Shown piece after piece: positions 46,960 to 58,899 of a DNA stretch of 64,000 nucleotides (positions are counted from its first letter, which is position 1; each line of letters opens with the position of its first letter). The notes under the pieces were generated by a model. The model was not told the DNA's origin, searched no databases, and was given only the letters and a program-made list of their open reading frames with translations. The stretch comes from Onthophagus taurus (taxonomy: Eukaryota; Arthropoda; Insecta; Coleoptera; Scarabaeidae). The position numbers were made by a program, and so were the translations under genes. The stretch is taken from the NCBI RefSeq assembly GCF_036711975.1, contig NC_091971.1:18235501-18299500 (forward strand), given 5' to 3'.

Positions 46960-48836
46960 CAGGGTGATTTATAACATACGGAGGAGACTAAATGGGTAGA
47001 TACTTGAGGTCAAACTGAAGAGATTTTCTTAATAATGTTTTGTTAAAATCTTAATAGTTACATAGATATCGCATGTTAATTTTTTAAATAAGTTAGCGTC
47101 AACTTTTGAGAACCGCTGATATTCACTAAAGAACAATTAAAATACTTGTCAACGCCATCCTCATTTTTGAAGGAGCTGACAAAGTAGACAATTTAATTGT
47201 TTAGTTTTAATACGTAATTTATGAAAAGAAATAATAGATGTTAATTTATGAAACGGATAATAATAATGTTTTAAATGCAAAATTACAAAATCTCTAAAAC
47301 AAGAAAATAACAATAATAATAATAATAATAATCTCTTTATAACATATGTTCAAAGTGCTGTCCTTTCATTTCGACGCACAACTGCGCACGACGAATCCAA
47401 TTTAACGATAATCGTGGAAATCGTGGACGTATGTCCTCTGTAGCGGCAGTGATGCGATGTCGTAGTTCGTCGATTGTATTAACCTCGGTGGCATATACTC
47501 TATCCTTCATGAATCCCCATAAAAAAAGTCCAATGGGTTAAGATCGGGACTACGTGGTGGCCATGGAATAGGTCCACCTCAACCAATCCATTTTTGCCGA
47601 AAAGCATTATCGAGGAAATCTCGTACATTATGACTAAAATGTGCAGGACAACCGTCGTGCATAAACCACATCTCACGTCGCATAAGTAGCGGAATATCTT
47701 CCAGGAGTACTGGCAGATTTTCTTGTAAAAACTGTAAATAAGAAGTTCCATTAAGAGTTCCTGGTAATGCGAAAGGTCTTATTAACGTATTTTTCACAAT
47801 TCCCGCCCATAGATTCACTCTGAATCGTTGTTGAAAAGAGCCTTGACGAATAACGTGTGGATTTTCGTCCGACCACACATGGGAATTGTGAACATTTAGA
47901 ACACCATTTCTGGTAAAACAGCATTCATCCGTTACCAGTATACTGTCCGCAAAATCTGCTTCTCTGTTGGTACCATTTAGTAGCCACTCGCAAAATTGCA
48001 ACCGCAAAGGATAGTCAGCGGGAGTCAGTCTTTGCACTTTTTGAAAATGATAGGGGTGTAAACCGTTACTTTTCAACGTACGCCAAACAAAATTCTGGGA
48101 TACCTCGAGTTGGTGAGAAATTTGACGAGTACTCGTGCTTCGATCCGCTTCCACAATTTCTAGAATTTCTTCTTCCACATTCACTCCATGTCTGTTTAGT
48201 CTACCGCCACCAAGACATTTCTTAGGTTGCCAATTTCCTGTCTCTCTTCCCCGCTGGATTAACCGAAGAAAAATGTTTTCAGTAGGGATCTGTCGATTTG
48301 GATATCGTTCTAAATACAGACGCCTTGCGTGTGCAGCGTTTCCTCCAGCAGCTCCATAAATAATAACCATATCTACGTATGCCTCGTTACTGTAAATTGC
48401 CATTGTACTTTTTGATTTGTAATAGTTCTACTCATGTTCTAATTTTGACGTTAAATGACATTGATTATTAAAATTAAATGACATGTCCGTTGCTAGGTAA
48501 CCAAGTCAACTGGATTGACAGCAATAAAAACATGGTATCAGCGGTTCTCAAAAAACAAACACCAGTTTTTTAAATAGCCGTAACTGCCATATTACAAAGA
48601 TTTTATTATTGGTGCTAATCAGGCATTGCTTAAGTAACCCCGAAATATTCGCAGTTTGAATTTAAACGTAGTGTAATACCGTATATCGTAAGAAATACTG
48701 GGCAATTAATTCAACTTTAATGCTCTATATCTTTGTGATTATTACGTTGTAGTCAAAACATTATTAAGAAAATATCTTCAGTTTGGCCCCTAGTACTTGC
48801 TCTTTTAATCTGCTCCGTATGTTATAAATCACCCTG
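46960..48836 (-). mobile_element. DD41D mariner-type transposon, copy 4
   Basis: The ends CAGGGTGATTTATAACATAC and its inverse are present; TA remains on the right (48837-48838), and the left flank has mutated. Similarity between the arms goes on in blocks for more than 100 bp, with a second shared block GAGAACCGCTGATA further in. An AAT microsatellite lies at about 47310-47332. Confidence 0.85.
47337..48403 (-). pseudogene. DD41D transposase, copy 4, stop and frameshift
   Basis: Starts at 48403 (MAIYSNEAYVDMVIIYG) and would end at TAA 47337-47339, about 355 residues. D1 is in VTDECCF, D2 in MHDGCPAHF and D3 in SPDLNPLDFF, with D2-D3 spacing 41. Two defects: TGA at 47579-47581 in place of the usual Arg codon in IGRGGP, and one base missing from a T run near 47521-47527. 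Otherwise the coding sequence is well kept, so inactivation is recent. Confidence 0.88.
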
Positions 48837-48838
48837 TA

Positions 48839-49215
48839 TAGGATGTTTCGGTGACTCAGGGAACAAATTTAACCACATATACTAGAGTGAAATTGATGAC
48901 GATTCATGTAAAAAAATATTAGTAAAAGTCTTTAAATTTCAAAGATACAGGCCATCAAAGTTAGAAAATTTTAACACATTTTTCCAAATATCTCAAACAC
49001 TATTTAAAGTAAAGCGCTGAAATTTGGTACAGTATAAATCAATTTGATGTAAAATTGTTAGGCAATTTATGAGTTGGAACGGTCCGTGGGAACAATGCTA
49101 TACAGTTGCTACTATTTCTTTTAGTATTTTTTATTACTTGTCTTGTTATTTTATATACTTTTTTTATTATTCCTGTTAGTGTTGTCGTTTTTTTGTTCAT
49201 TTTTTGTTTCTCTTA
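48839..49215. mobile_element. Truncated member of the 3696-4878 element family
   Basis: From AGGATGTTTCGGTGACTC on, the sequence follows the end of the family at 3696-4878 for about 260 bp. It then jumps to an inner segment that matches 4310-4410 reversed. It starts at the same TA that ends mariner copy 4. Confidence 0.8.
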
Positions 49216-49571
49216 GGAGTAACTTTTCTGGACTCACTTTGCAACTCTACTCTTCTACTTCTTCTTTAGTTTTCGACTATTGTTGTCTGCGTCTTTGGTT
49301 TATGGACTGCTACATACATCTGGACTTCCTTCTTGACTGGACTGAACTAGACTACGAACTACTGCCGAACTGAACTGTCTTGAAAATACTCTGTTCGTCT
49401 AAGTCTCCCGACCAGGTCTTCAATTTTACAAAAATCGCTACCACCATTTGATGTGTTGTTTGGCTTTTACTATTATGGCATCCAAATGCTATACCAAACT
49501 GCAGCTCGCGAATTGAGTTATGTCGCAAAGGTAAACCATATTGGGTGTAATGATTAATGATATATACTGTG
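49216..49571. other. Gap, nothing recognised
   Basis: No feature except the flank of the SINE. Confidence 0.4.
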
Positions 49572-49984
49572 TACCCCTTGGTACAGGGGGCGTGATGGCT
49601 CAGCGTGTTAGCTCTCGGGTTAACACGCAGACGTCCCGGGTTCGAACCCCGGTGAATTCACGTCGAGTCGCCCCCCGTCCTTCGGAGGGGACGTTAAGCC
49701 GTCGGTCCCGGCAACCAGTCTAACATCTCTGGTTGTCGTTAGCACGCATGTGTGTGAGGCTCGACTTATAGGGACGAATGCGCGTGAGCGCCCTCTGACC
49801 CCTCGGGGTCGGGGCGGCGGTAACTCGTCATTGGAAACGAGTAAGCGGTATCGTCACCTAACGAGATCTTCTCTACCATCTCGAGCCTCCAAGGGAGTAT
49901 GCACAAGGGGCCCACTGGGGCCTAAGTGCGCGTAAAAATTACGCACCCCTCTCTCTACATACATACATACATACCCCTTGGTAC
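49572..49984 (+). mobile_element. Intact tRNA-derived SINE with 13-bp target duplication
   Basis: The SINE body is 49585-49971. Perfect 13-bp direct repeats TACCCCTTGGTAC flank it at 49572-49584 and 49972-49984. The 5' part is tRNA-like: an A-box-like TGGCTCAGCGTG at 49596-49607 and a perfect B box GGTTCGAACCC at 49639-49649, the internal RNA polymerase III promoter. A GC-rich body follows (CCGTCCTTCGGAGGGGACGT), and the 3' tail is a TACA repeat. Base composition is very unlike the surrounding DNA. It needs a LINE for movement. Confidence 0.9.
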
Positions 49985-50219
49985 CCTTTATAATAGAACA
50001 AATCATGGATACATAGATGCTTGTTTATCTTTCCAAAAATTCCACTACCCTCACTCAACCTGCGGATGTTGTTTAGATTATTTTGTAAGGAAAGATTAGT
50101 GACGTATCCGAGTTCTTTTCCACATTTTTCATTTTTTTAATCAATTCTACTCTAAATGATGATAATTTTGCTATTTAATGTCAAAAAAAATTAGAAATCT
50201 TTTTCTGAAATGAATAGGA

Positions 50220-51060
50220 TGAAAATATTTATGATCCTATTTCCGTCTCCCTTGGAGAATTTTATTATTTTCGGCTTTTCAACCTCCCTCAAAGTATGTC
50301 TCCATCGATCTCATCTTCTCTTTAGCCTCTGTAGCCACCACGACCAGATCATCTGAATATGCCAACGAATGATGTATCTTTTCTGTCCCTTTTTTAACCC
50401 CCTATATATGCCGCAAATAATAAAGGGCTTAATGGGCATCTTTTTCAACTATATCTTTTTCATTTTCTCTATTAGATATTCACTAATTCCCCTGTTTCTT
50501 AGCTCCTTCCACAATTTCTCTCTATTTGTTGTATCAAATGGTGCTCTTAGATCTATGAATAGTGCATACAACTTTCTCCCTTTTTATCAAGATCCCTGGT
50601 CATCAGATGTCTCAATATGAATATGTTGTCTCTAGTCCCTTTTCCCCTTCTGAAACCTGACTGTCCATCTGGTAAAATATCATCTTTTTCAGCCTTTCGC
50701 CCAGTATTCTTTTATGCAGTATTCAACAGGGTTATCTCGCTATAACTTTGTGTAATTTCGACCAGCCACTGCCAAGGGAATTCCTCGCCCATCCACACCT
50801 CTTCTGTTGCCTTTAGCCATGCCTCATTTTGCAACCTATCCTCCCCAGCTGCTTTTCATTTCTTCAACTGCGTCAGTATCACCTCACTTATTCCACCATC
50901 TCGATTTCCCCTGCACCTTTTTTCCCACTCTCCTCCCCACAACCCTCCACTGTCGGTGTTCACATTCTTCCAATTACATGAAATGTCCTTTCCAACTATA
51001 CATAGATTTCCTGCTACTCATCTCCTCCCTACTTCTTTCTCTTTCTGTACTTCCATAGAT
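50220..51060 (-). pseudogene. LINE of the purine-rich family, copy 4
   Basis: The minus strand reads KLYALFIDLRAPFDTTNREK (about 50560-50510) and further on AYSDDLVVVATEA (about 50360), the reverse-transcriptase blocks of the family at 37 kb; here YSDD replaces YADD. The upper part to 51060 is purine-rich on the minus strand but not readable. Frames are broken. Confidence 0.75.
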
Positions 51061-51272
51061 TTTGGTAATACTAAAGCATAATATTTTAAAACAAAGGATT
51101 TGAGATTTACAATTTAAGTCAATTTCAATATGAGTTGATCTTTAAGCTTTATTAGATACATATTAATCTAGAAAATACAAAAAAAATCCTTAACTTTTAA
51201 GCAAGTTTTGCTTAGATGCTAGTTATTATTGAAACAAAATAGACTTAAAAAAAAGAATATTTAAAACACGTA

Positions 51273-52226
51273 TCATTTCACAGTTTGTTTAAATCGTTCT
51301 AATCGTTGTTGTAATTTGTCATTTTGAGACGACCCATTAGCAGCTGAACCAAAACGTTCCTGTCGCTTCTTTTTTCTCTCCTCGTTATTCAGATTTTGTA
51401 TGGTTGCTGTTGGCGCCAAACCAAATCTTTCAGCGCGTTGTTTTAACACATCTGTAGTCAATGAATTTGTTGGCGCTGAAATTTTTTCAGATCCCCCAAA
51501 ACGTTCAGCACGAGCTATTTTTTTAGCATTATCTGATAATTCAACCCCAAATTTTTTGGCACGCATTTCAAGTCTCTGAAAAATACGAATAAAATATAAA
51601 GTTTTTAAGATATTTTTATCAACATACATCTTTTGCACTTAATTCTGAAAGTTTAACAACTTTTTTTTCATCCTCCTTTTCTTTACTATCAATTAATGAC
51701 TTAGTATCTTCTTGGACGGCTTCAGAAACTGAAGATGTTCGGTTTAAAATAACTTTCTTAGCCGGTTTTGCGATACCTTGAACTTCGTCGGATTTACGTT
51801 TACCCTTTTGATTCATTGAAATATCCATACTTCCATCAATATCTGTTATACCTGACTCAGATCCATCTAAATGGCCCATTGAAGCATCGTCATCATCCTA
51901 AAAACATTCCAACTTAGTAATTTAGTTTATAAAATTGATTTATCATACATTTAAGAGATCCTCTTCGAGATCATCAACAGATTCTCCAACTGTATCGTCC
52001 AGCTTAGATTTCATCGAGTTTTTCAATCGTTCAAGAAGTTCGGTTTTGTTTCCGGTAGCGCTTAAACCTCTCAGTTTTAATTCGCGCTTTAAATCCGGTA
52101 CCTGTGACAACATAACCTCAATGTTTTTATATTCATTTTGGAAGGGTGAAGGAAAAGGGTGGAAAAACTGCGAGTACTCACCTTCATTTTACTTATATCA
52201 AGAATTGGATCTAATTCTGTGTCCAT
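51273..52226 (-). CDS. SARNP: SAP domain ribonucleoprotein (SARNP/Tho1-like)
   Basis: A nuclear RNA/DNA-binding protein linked to the TREX mRNA export complex. Exons on the minus strand: 52182-52226, 51949-52101, 51628-51897, 51273-51575; all are GT-AG and phase 0, for 256 residues. The SAP domain is residues 13-47 (KVPDLKRELKLRGLSATGNK, then TELLERLKNS). A low-complexity acidic region follows. The C-terminal half repeats the RAERFG/KKFG motif (RAKKFGVE, RAERFGGS, RAERFGLA, RQERFGSA, RLERFKQT), the part that binds the export helicase UAP56. No defect is seen. It lies 400 bp downstream of the odorant-binding protein gene on the same strand. Confidence 0.93.
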
Positions 52227-52625
52227 ATTTACGAGTAACGAGTATGTGGTGGGTTTAACAACAACAACAATTAGGTTAAGCACTTCTTTTGAAGGTTAGG
52301 GTAAAACTTTTAAGAGGAGTTGCTTAAAACTATAAATAGAGACAGAGATTATATGCTTTTTTAATTATTTGTGTTTCGTTTTAGTTTGATTAGATTAATT
52401 CGAAAGTATTAATCAAAATATAAGAAAATGAGAACGGGATAAGGAAACTGCAAAAATTGTTTTAATATTTCGATGATAGATGGCGCGTATACTAAAAAAT
52501 CCAAATTTTGAAATTGCATAGAATCTAGTTTATTCAGCTATTAAATAACGTTTTCTCAATTAATTATAATATTACTGATGTATATTTTTATTTAAAAACG
52601 ATATTGTTTTTTGGTTTGATTTGAG

Positions 52626-55600
52626 TTATACTAAAAAGTAAACCTGAAACAAATATTTTTTTAAAAATTTGTAAGTTTAGATTGATAATTTACCTCTTTA
52701 TTCGTATCGTAATAACATTTGTGTGTTTGATAAACAGTATCGCAAGGACTTGATCCCTCTAAACACAGTAAAGAAAGTTAATACAAAAAATTATAAGAAT
52801 TATTTATGAAAATATTACTTATAACACCACATTTTCTCATAATCGGAGCCGCATCGTCGGCCATTTCCTCAGGCAAAAGCGCTATAGCCGCTTCTACATC
52901 AATAACACCATCATCATCAACCTAAAATACCCATGTAAAAGAAATGACACTAAAAGAAATATAAGTTAAAAGGATTATAGTCGTTTTTACTCACGATGGC
53001 CATTTCATCCATTACACATTTTATGTAGCATTTTAGTAGATTCTCATCCGGGAAACCCTCTTTTTTTTGAACAGTAGTAATAAATGCTAAAAAAATATAT
53101 AGTTTTAAAATTTTGATGATATTGACATCCGGAAAGGATTTTTCTTTTGTGGGCCAGGGGTCCAGTGATCCGACTTTCATAGGATACTATGAGGACCCTC
53201 GGAAACTTGGATTACTTTAAATATATCACAGGCAAAGTCATTACCACCTTTATTATAGTAGAATGCCTGCAGATGTAACATATTTAGACAACAATGAGTC
53301 GGTAGCTAGCAATGATACCAGGTCAATTGGTAAATATATTATATGTTTCTTAAATAGACCTGCAAATAGTTTCTGTCGTTGATAGAGTATCTTGGACAGG
53401 TGAAAAAGATTTAATGCCAATTTTAAACAGATAGGTGGGACATAGCGCATGTCCTATGCTCAGTCTAGTAATGAGACTATAGAACTGGCGTGATACAAAG
53501 GGATCTTTTTTGAACCATGGAATTTTTTGTACCGTGGGTTGGCAAATAGCGTACCTAATCCCTTTAATTGAGCTGCTTCTAGTCCACTCTTGATCGCATT
53601 CATCAATATCTTGCTGATATAATTCTTTTCCATAGATGTTTACTCTGTAACCCTCCTCTTGGTGTCTCCTGTTCACCAATTCGTCAGCTTTTTCATTTCC
53701 ACTCACTCCCATATACCGTGTCATATCAATATCTTTTATGCCAAGAATAATAGGCTTAAAGCTCTATTGATAAAAGGATGTAATTTCTTTTCGAGGTTTG
53801 TGTTCTTAATACGCTCGAGTGATGGAATCTGTTATAATCTTTATAATCTCTTAAGATGGCAAAAGGACTTATATTCCAAGAAATGGATTTTATACGAATT
53901 TTTAAAAGTTAATCGGCGAAAATTGCAAAATTCGAAAAAGTGACGATCATCTCACGAACTGAAAGTGATTTTTCAAAACGGCTTGTTGCATTAAAAAGAG
54001 GATACTTTAATTAATAATTGGTGATATTTCCACAAGGATCTTTCAAGAAATTAATTTTATACCGCATTTTGAAAATTATCGTTCAAAATAGCAACATCGA
54101 AAATTTGATCAAAACTTCAAATATTGTTTTTTCAAAAACTAAAAGTTATTCTTCAAAAAGGGTTGGTTCGTTGGAAAGAGGACACTTTTATTAACACTTT
54201 GGGAAATTTTCATACTAATATTCCAAGAAATGGATTTTATACGAATTTTTAAAACTTAATTAGCGAAAATTGCAATATTCGAAAAAATTATCGATTATTT
54301 CAAAAATTTATTTCTCAAGAACTGAAAGTGATATTTCAAAACGGCTTTTTGCATTAAAAAGAGGATACGTTAATTAATAATTGGTGTTATTTAAACAAGG
54401 TTCCTTCAAGAAATTAATTTTATAGCGAATTTTGAAAATTATCGATGGAAATTGCAACATCGAAAATTTGATCAAAATTTCAAATATTGTTTTTTCAAAA
54501 ACTAAATGTTATTTTTCAAAAAGGGTGGGTTCATTGGAAAGAGGACATTTTTATTAACACTTTGGGAAATTTTCGTACTAACATTCCAAGAAATGGATTT
54601 TATACGAATTTTTAAAACTTAATCTGCGAAAATTGCAAAATTCGAAAAAATTGTCGATCATTTCAAAAATTTATTTCTCAAGAACTGAAAGTGATTTTTC
54701 AAAACGGCTTTTTGCATTAAAAAGAGGATACGTTAATTAATAATTGGTTATATTTCCACAAGGTTCCTTCAAGAAATTAATTTTATAGCGAATTTTGAAA
54801 ATTATCGATGGAAATTGCAACATCGAAAATTTGATCAAAATTTCAAATATTGTTTTCTCAAAAACTAAAAGTTACTTTTCAAAAAGGGATAGTTCATTGG
54901 AAAGAGGACACTTTTTTTAACAGTTTGGGAAATTTTCATACTAACATTCCAAGAAATGGATTTTATACGAATTTTTAAAACTCAATCGGCGAAAATTGCA
55001 AAATTAGAAAAAATTGTCGATTATTTCAAAAATTTATTTCTCAAAAATTGAAAGTGCTTTTTCAAAACGACTTTTTGCATTAAAAAGAGGATAGTTTAGT
55101 TAATAATTGGTGATATTTCCACAAGGATCCTTCAAGAAATTAATTTTATAGCGAATTTTGAAAATTATCGATGAAAATTGCAACATCGAAAATTTTATCA
55201 AAACTTCAAATATTGTTTTCTCAAAAACTAAAAGTTATTTTTCAAAATGGGTTGGTTCATTGAAAAGAGGACACTTTTATTAACACTTTGGGAAATTTTC
55301 ATATTCATATTCCAAAAAATGGATTTTATACGAATTTTTAAAACTTAATCGGCGAGAATTGCAAACTTCGAAAAAATTGTCGATCATTCCAAAAATTTAT
55401 TTCTCAAGAACTGAAAGTGATTTTTCAAAACGGCTTTTTGCATTAAAAAGAGGATACGTTAATTAATAATTGGTGATATTTCCACAAGGTTCCTTCAAGA
55501 AATTAATTTTATAGCGAATTTTGAAAGTTATCGATGAAAATTGCAACATCGAAAATTTTTTCAAAATTTCAAATATTGTTTTCTCAAAAATTAAAAGTTA

Positions 55601-57160
55601 TTTTTCAAAAAGGGTTAGTTCATTGGAAAGAGGACACTTTTATTAACACTTTGGGAAGTTTTCATACTCATATTCCAAGAAATGGATTTTATACGAATTT
55701 TTAAAACATAATCGACGAAAATTGCAAACTTCGATAAAATTGTCGATCATTTCAAAAATTTATTTCTCAAGAACTGAAAGTGATTTTTCAAAACGGGGTT
55801 TTGCATTAAAAAGAGGATACTTTAACTAATAATCGAAAGTGATAACAGCGACAGTTCTGTTAGTACCCTGATATAAATAAAGTTATATTCAATGAAAAAA
55901 GTCCTACTGGGGTTGAACTTGATTATTATCTGCAATGTCCAACACCTAAAAGAGGTACTAATTCCTGTGAATGGTGGAGTACTAAGTAATAGGTTTTTAA
56001 TATCCGGCTTTGGCCGGTAACTATCCGGTATCCGGCCGGATTTTAAAAAATGGCCGGGTAGGCCGGATACCGGATAGTTGCCTGATATCCGTTCCACCAC
56101 TAGTCCTTATATATACAATGTGCATCCGGTCATGTGTTCTTTATGTATTGCTAAATCCTACCATACTAATCATTTCACTATTTGATCTTAAGCATTTATA
56201 TGATCCGGGGACAAATGTTATCATCGGTACCAGCATTCTGACGTTATATTCCATGGTGTGCATATCATGCATTTGTTTTTTGTATAAATTTGGGATAGCA
56301 GGCTTGAGTTTTGAGTACATATTAGCAATCAAAGCTCAATTCTTTGCCAACGGCCGTGAGATGAAGATTTGCGAAATCCTATCTACTCTGTTGATCACTA
56401 ATTTAGTACACAACAGTCTTACTCTAACTTCAATAGATGTTTCACCTAGTTCAATCGTTAACGCATCTTTTGGAGAAGATCTCAGTGCACCCAGTACAGC
56501 CCTATAGGCTTCATAGCACGATACCTGAAGTTTATTCATCATAACTTTAGGAATAGGCATTAGCATCCACAAACCATGTTCATTTCTGGATTAGATTATT
56601 GCTCTATATAGGGTACTTAATATTATAGGATTAGGTTATTAGGAATACCTCCTTTGCAGGCCTTAACTATTGTATTGACTTATCCTTTCCAACTTAATTT
56701 CCCACAGGGCCACCATCATATCCAATGATTAGACGATGTATATTTCTTTTTCTAGTGAAAAGAACTGCTTTTGATTTTTCTAGTGATATCTCAAGTTGTT
56801 GTTTGCCTGAAAAGCATTTTACGACCTCTAGTGCTCGATTCATATGATTTCGCAGTTTCAATGTTAGCAGAAGTACAATATAATACTAAATCATCAGCAT
56901 ACAAATAAACTTCAAATTTGAGTAAAAACCCTTTTTAAGGTTATATTAAGCGTCAAAATAACTAAAAATATTACCTTCCACTGCTGCATCACCTATTTGT
57001 TCCACACAATCATTATGTAATTGTTTGGCTAATTCTTCCATTTCTTCTGACATTGCCTAAATATTTATAATTACATATAATTTATATTTTTGTATCATTA
57101 ACTTACTTGAATATTTGGAAAAAGTAAACACAAAATTAAAGAAAAGCACAGTTTAATCAT
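52626..57160 (-). CDS. Classic odorant-binding protein
   Basis: A secreted carrier of small hydrophobic ligands, typically in the sensillum lymph. Six exons on the minus strand: 57107-57160, 56975-57056, 52995-53086, 52828-52921, 52694-52758, 52626-52643. All introns are GT-AG with consistent phases; the protein is 134 residues. Residues 1-18 are a signal peptide (MIKLCFSLILCLLFPNIQ). The mature part has the six conserved cysteines: NDCVEQ, KCYIKC (C2-x3-C3), RKCEG, and CDTVYQTHKC (C5-x8-C6), the classic OBP spacing. Intron 2 (53087-56974) is 3.9 kb and full of repeats, while the others are 51-76 bp, except the 73-bp and similar small ones between exons 3-6. The last exon codes for only five residues (VYFLV). 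Confidence 0.93.
53250..53724 (-). pseudogene. LINE RNase H fragment in the OBP intron
   Basis: The minus strand begins RYMGVSGNEKADELVNR, the end of the RNase H domain (GH.G..GNE.AD) of I- or R1-like LINEs, and goes on with DECDQEWTRSS and RLSIGHALCPTYLFKI, the usual C-terminal region. No functional element remains. Confidence 0.8.
53800..55835. repeat. 363-bp tandem satellite made of two related ~182-bp halves
   Basis: The phrase AAATGGATTTTATACGAATT recurs at 53881, 54228, 54591, 54954, 55317 and 55680. The last four steps are exactly 363; the first is 347. Each 363-bp unit has two related halves, one with CTCAAGAACTGAAAGTGATT and one with CTCAAAAACTAAAAGTTATT, so it is a dimer. AT-rich, non-coding, inside intron 2 of the odorant-binding protein gene. 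Confidence 0.93.
55990..56101 (-). mobile_element. hAT-like transposon end with GC-rich inverted repeat
   Basis: Read on the minus strand from 56101 the sequence starts TAGTGGTGGAACGGATATC, the style of hAT termini. Within it AACTATCCGGTATCCGGCC is followed about 25 bases later by its exact inverse. No transposase or second end was found. Confidence 0.5.
56120..56940 (-). pseudogene. LINE reverse transcriptase fragment in the OBP intron
   Basis: The minus strand reads FEVYLYADDLVLYCTSANIE (about 56920-56860), the YADD active site. Then, in another frame, 56572-56336 reads LQVSCYEAYRAVLGALRSSP and IELGETSIEVRVRLL, the post-RT region of Jockey/I-like elements. Stops and shifts occur throughout. 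Confidence 0.75.
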
Positions 57161-58899
57161 TTTAATGTATTTGAAATGTATTTTATACGGTGAACAATCG
57201 CGCAATTATTAATCCAATGTTGTTTTATCCTTTTTATAGTTGCGTATGGTTTAATTCCTCCCATTCAACTTGTTCGAGAACGAAATAAGTATATTTTATT
57301 CAAATCCGGATGCGTAACGTTTCATTATAAAAGTTGAAGAATTGGCACGAAACTACAATTAACCCGTGAGTGATGAGACTCTGTCAATAGAAAAATGTGG
57401 TAACTATCAGTTTTCATAGACTGTAATCGGAAATCGATGGTCAAGATGGGTAGAATAAAGAAAGACAAGGTCAAGCGTATAATTTATTTACAAATGTTGT
57501 CAATAAAAATAAGTTCTTCAAAAATAATTATTATTTACAAACGCATTTAATTATTGCTTTGATATTAATTCGTTTGGTCTAAAATTATTTTGCTTTTTTC
57601 AAAAACTCAGATTACAGACCAAAACGAATAGTAATTTCTAATTTAATTTGCCACTGTTTCCATCTCCTTTCACACAAAGCTTTGGCGTTTCATTCATTAA
57701 TAAAATTAAAGACTGATTGGTCACGTTTTAGATGAACCTTCAAATTAAACTTGGACGATTATTACAACGAGCTACGTAATACATAATTCAAATCGTACAG
57801 CAATAAACTGATTTATAGGCGACATAAGTCGTATTTGTCAAAACGTTCTGTGTGCAGCTTTAACATTGGTGATTTATTGAGTTTGAGTTCATTTTAGATC
57901 ACATCTTTTAACCTTCCGCATACGAACTGGGGTACCATGCAAAGCGAAAATAATAACTCAAAATAATTCAAAAACAAAAAGACGCGAGAGGTCGTGTTCT
58001 ATGTAGAATTTTATAGAAATAATATTTTATTTGTGGGGCTCTTGATAAATTTATTCCATAGATAAATCCACCTCAATTCAAATCTCGCTTTAGCATCTTT
58101 TACGTAAGGTATCTACTGCTCGTGGCTTTATTCAAATGGTGTATGGGATGTTAGAACATAATCCACTTGAAGTTCTGTCATCTAGTTACTTGAATAGATG
58201 AAAAGTCAAAAGTGTTATTACTCTATAAGAGAATGTTTGTTAATAGTTTCAGCGTTCTGATTAGTTTTTCTTTATAACACTTTTAATTAAAATATGTTAG
58301 AAGTAGTTACATTGGGCTAAATCTAATTGATGAATAGATTTACTGAATGTAAAGTTACTACTTTGAATTGTGGTTACTTACTTCGCGCACGTAAACATAA
58401 ACACGTTGGAATTGACAAACATTGGACAAACGAGGAGCGAGGGGGTCGGTGGTACTGTTTATGTCTAACAATGAGACAAACAGCTATAAAAGCATAGCGA
58501 TAGCTCATCCAGAGAGAAGCGAAGCAAGTGAGGTCTAGATCGTTGGTTGGCACCATCTATTTATTCAAATTTCGACAAATAATTTGGTAACCTAATTTCT
58601 CTGTATTTAGTAACACCTGTTGGATTATATTACCACTAGATAACGAGACCTTATTTCAATGGGTTAAATTTAGATATAAAGTAAATCAATAATGCAATCA
58701 TGAGGCAAATCAATAACAATTCATAGTAATTAACACAAAAAGACATTCGTATTAACATAATTGAGCATAGGCCAACATTTGCTAATCAAAAAACAAAATG
58801 CAAGTTAGTGGATCCGGTTTTTTTATTACTTTTTCTAAATATCATAACCAACTAAAAAATGATTTTAACGGTTAATTTATTTTCTCCATAATTTATCAC
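57161..58899. other. 5' flank of the OBP gene and intergenic DNA
   Basis: About 1.7 kb with no convincing coding content. A GC-richer block at 58380-58560 stands out by composition but I cannot name it. Confidence 0.35.

Noticed and set aside
49585-49660. A tRNA gene
   Set aside because: The B box is perfect, but no full cloverleaf or tRNA 3' end follows; the tail, body and 13-bp target duplication show a SINE.
49541-49935. Two short arginine-rich ORFs
   Set aside because: Both lie within or across the SINE and follow its GC-rich composition.
56010-56507. 165-codon plus-strand ORF in the OBP intron
   Set aside because: Opposite the LINE fragment at 56120-56940; hydrophobic by chance, with no signal of a real membrane protein.
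58374-58556. GC-richer block as a small gene
   Set aside because: No conserved motif, splice sites or convincing start; left as unassigned.
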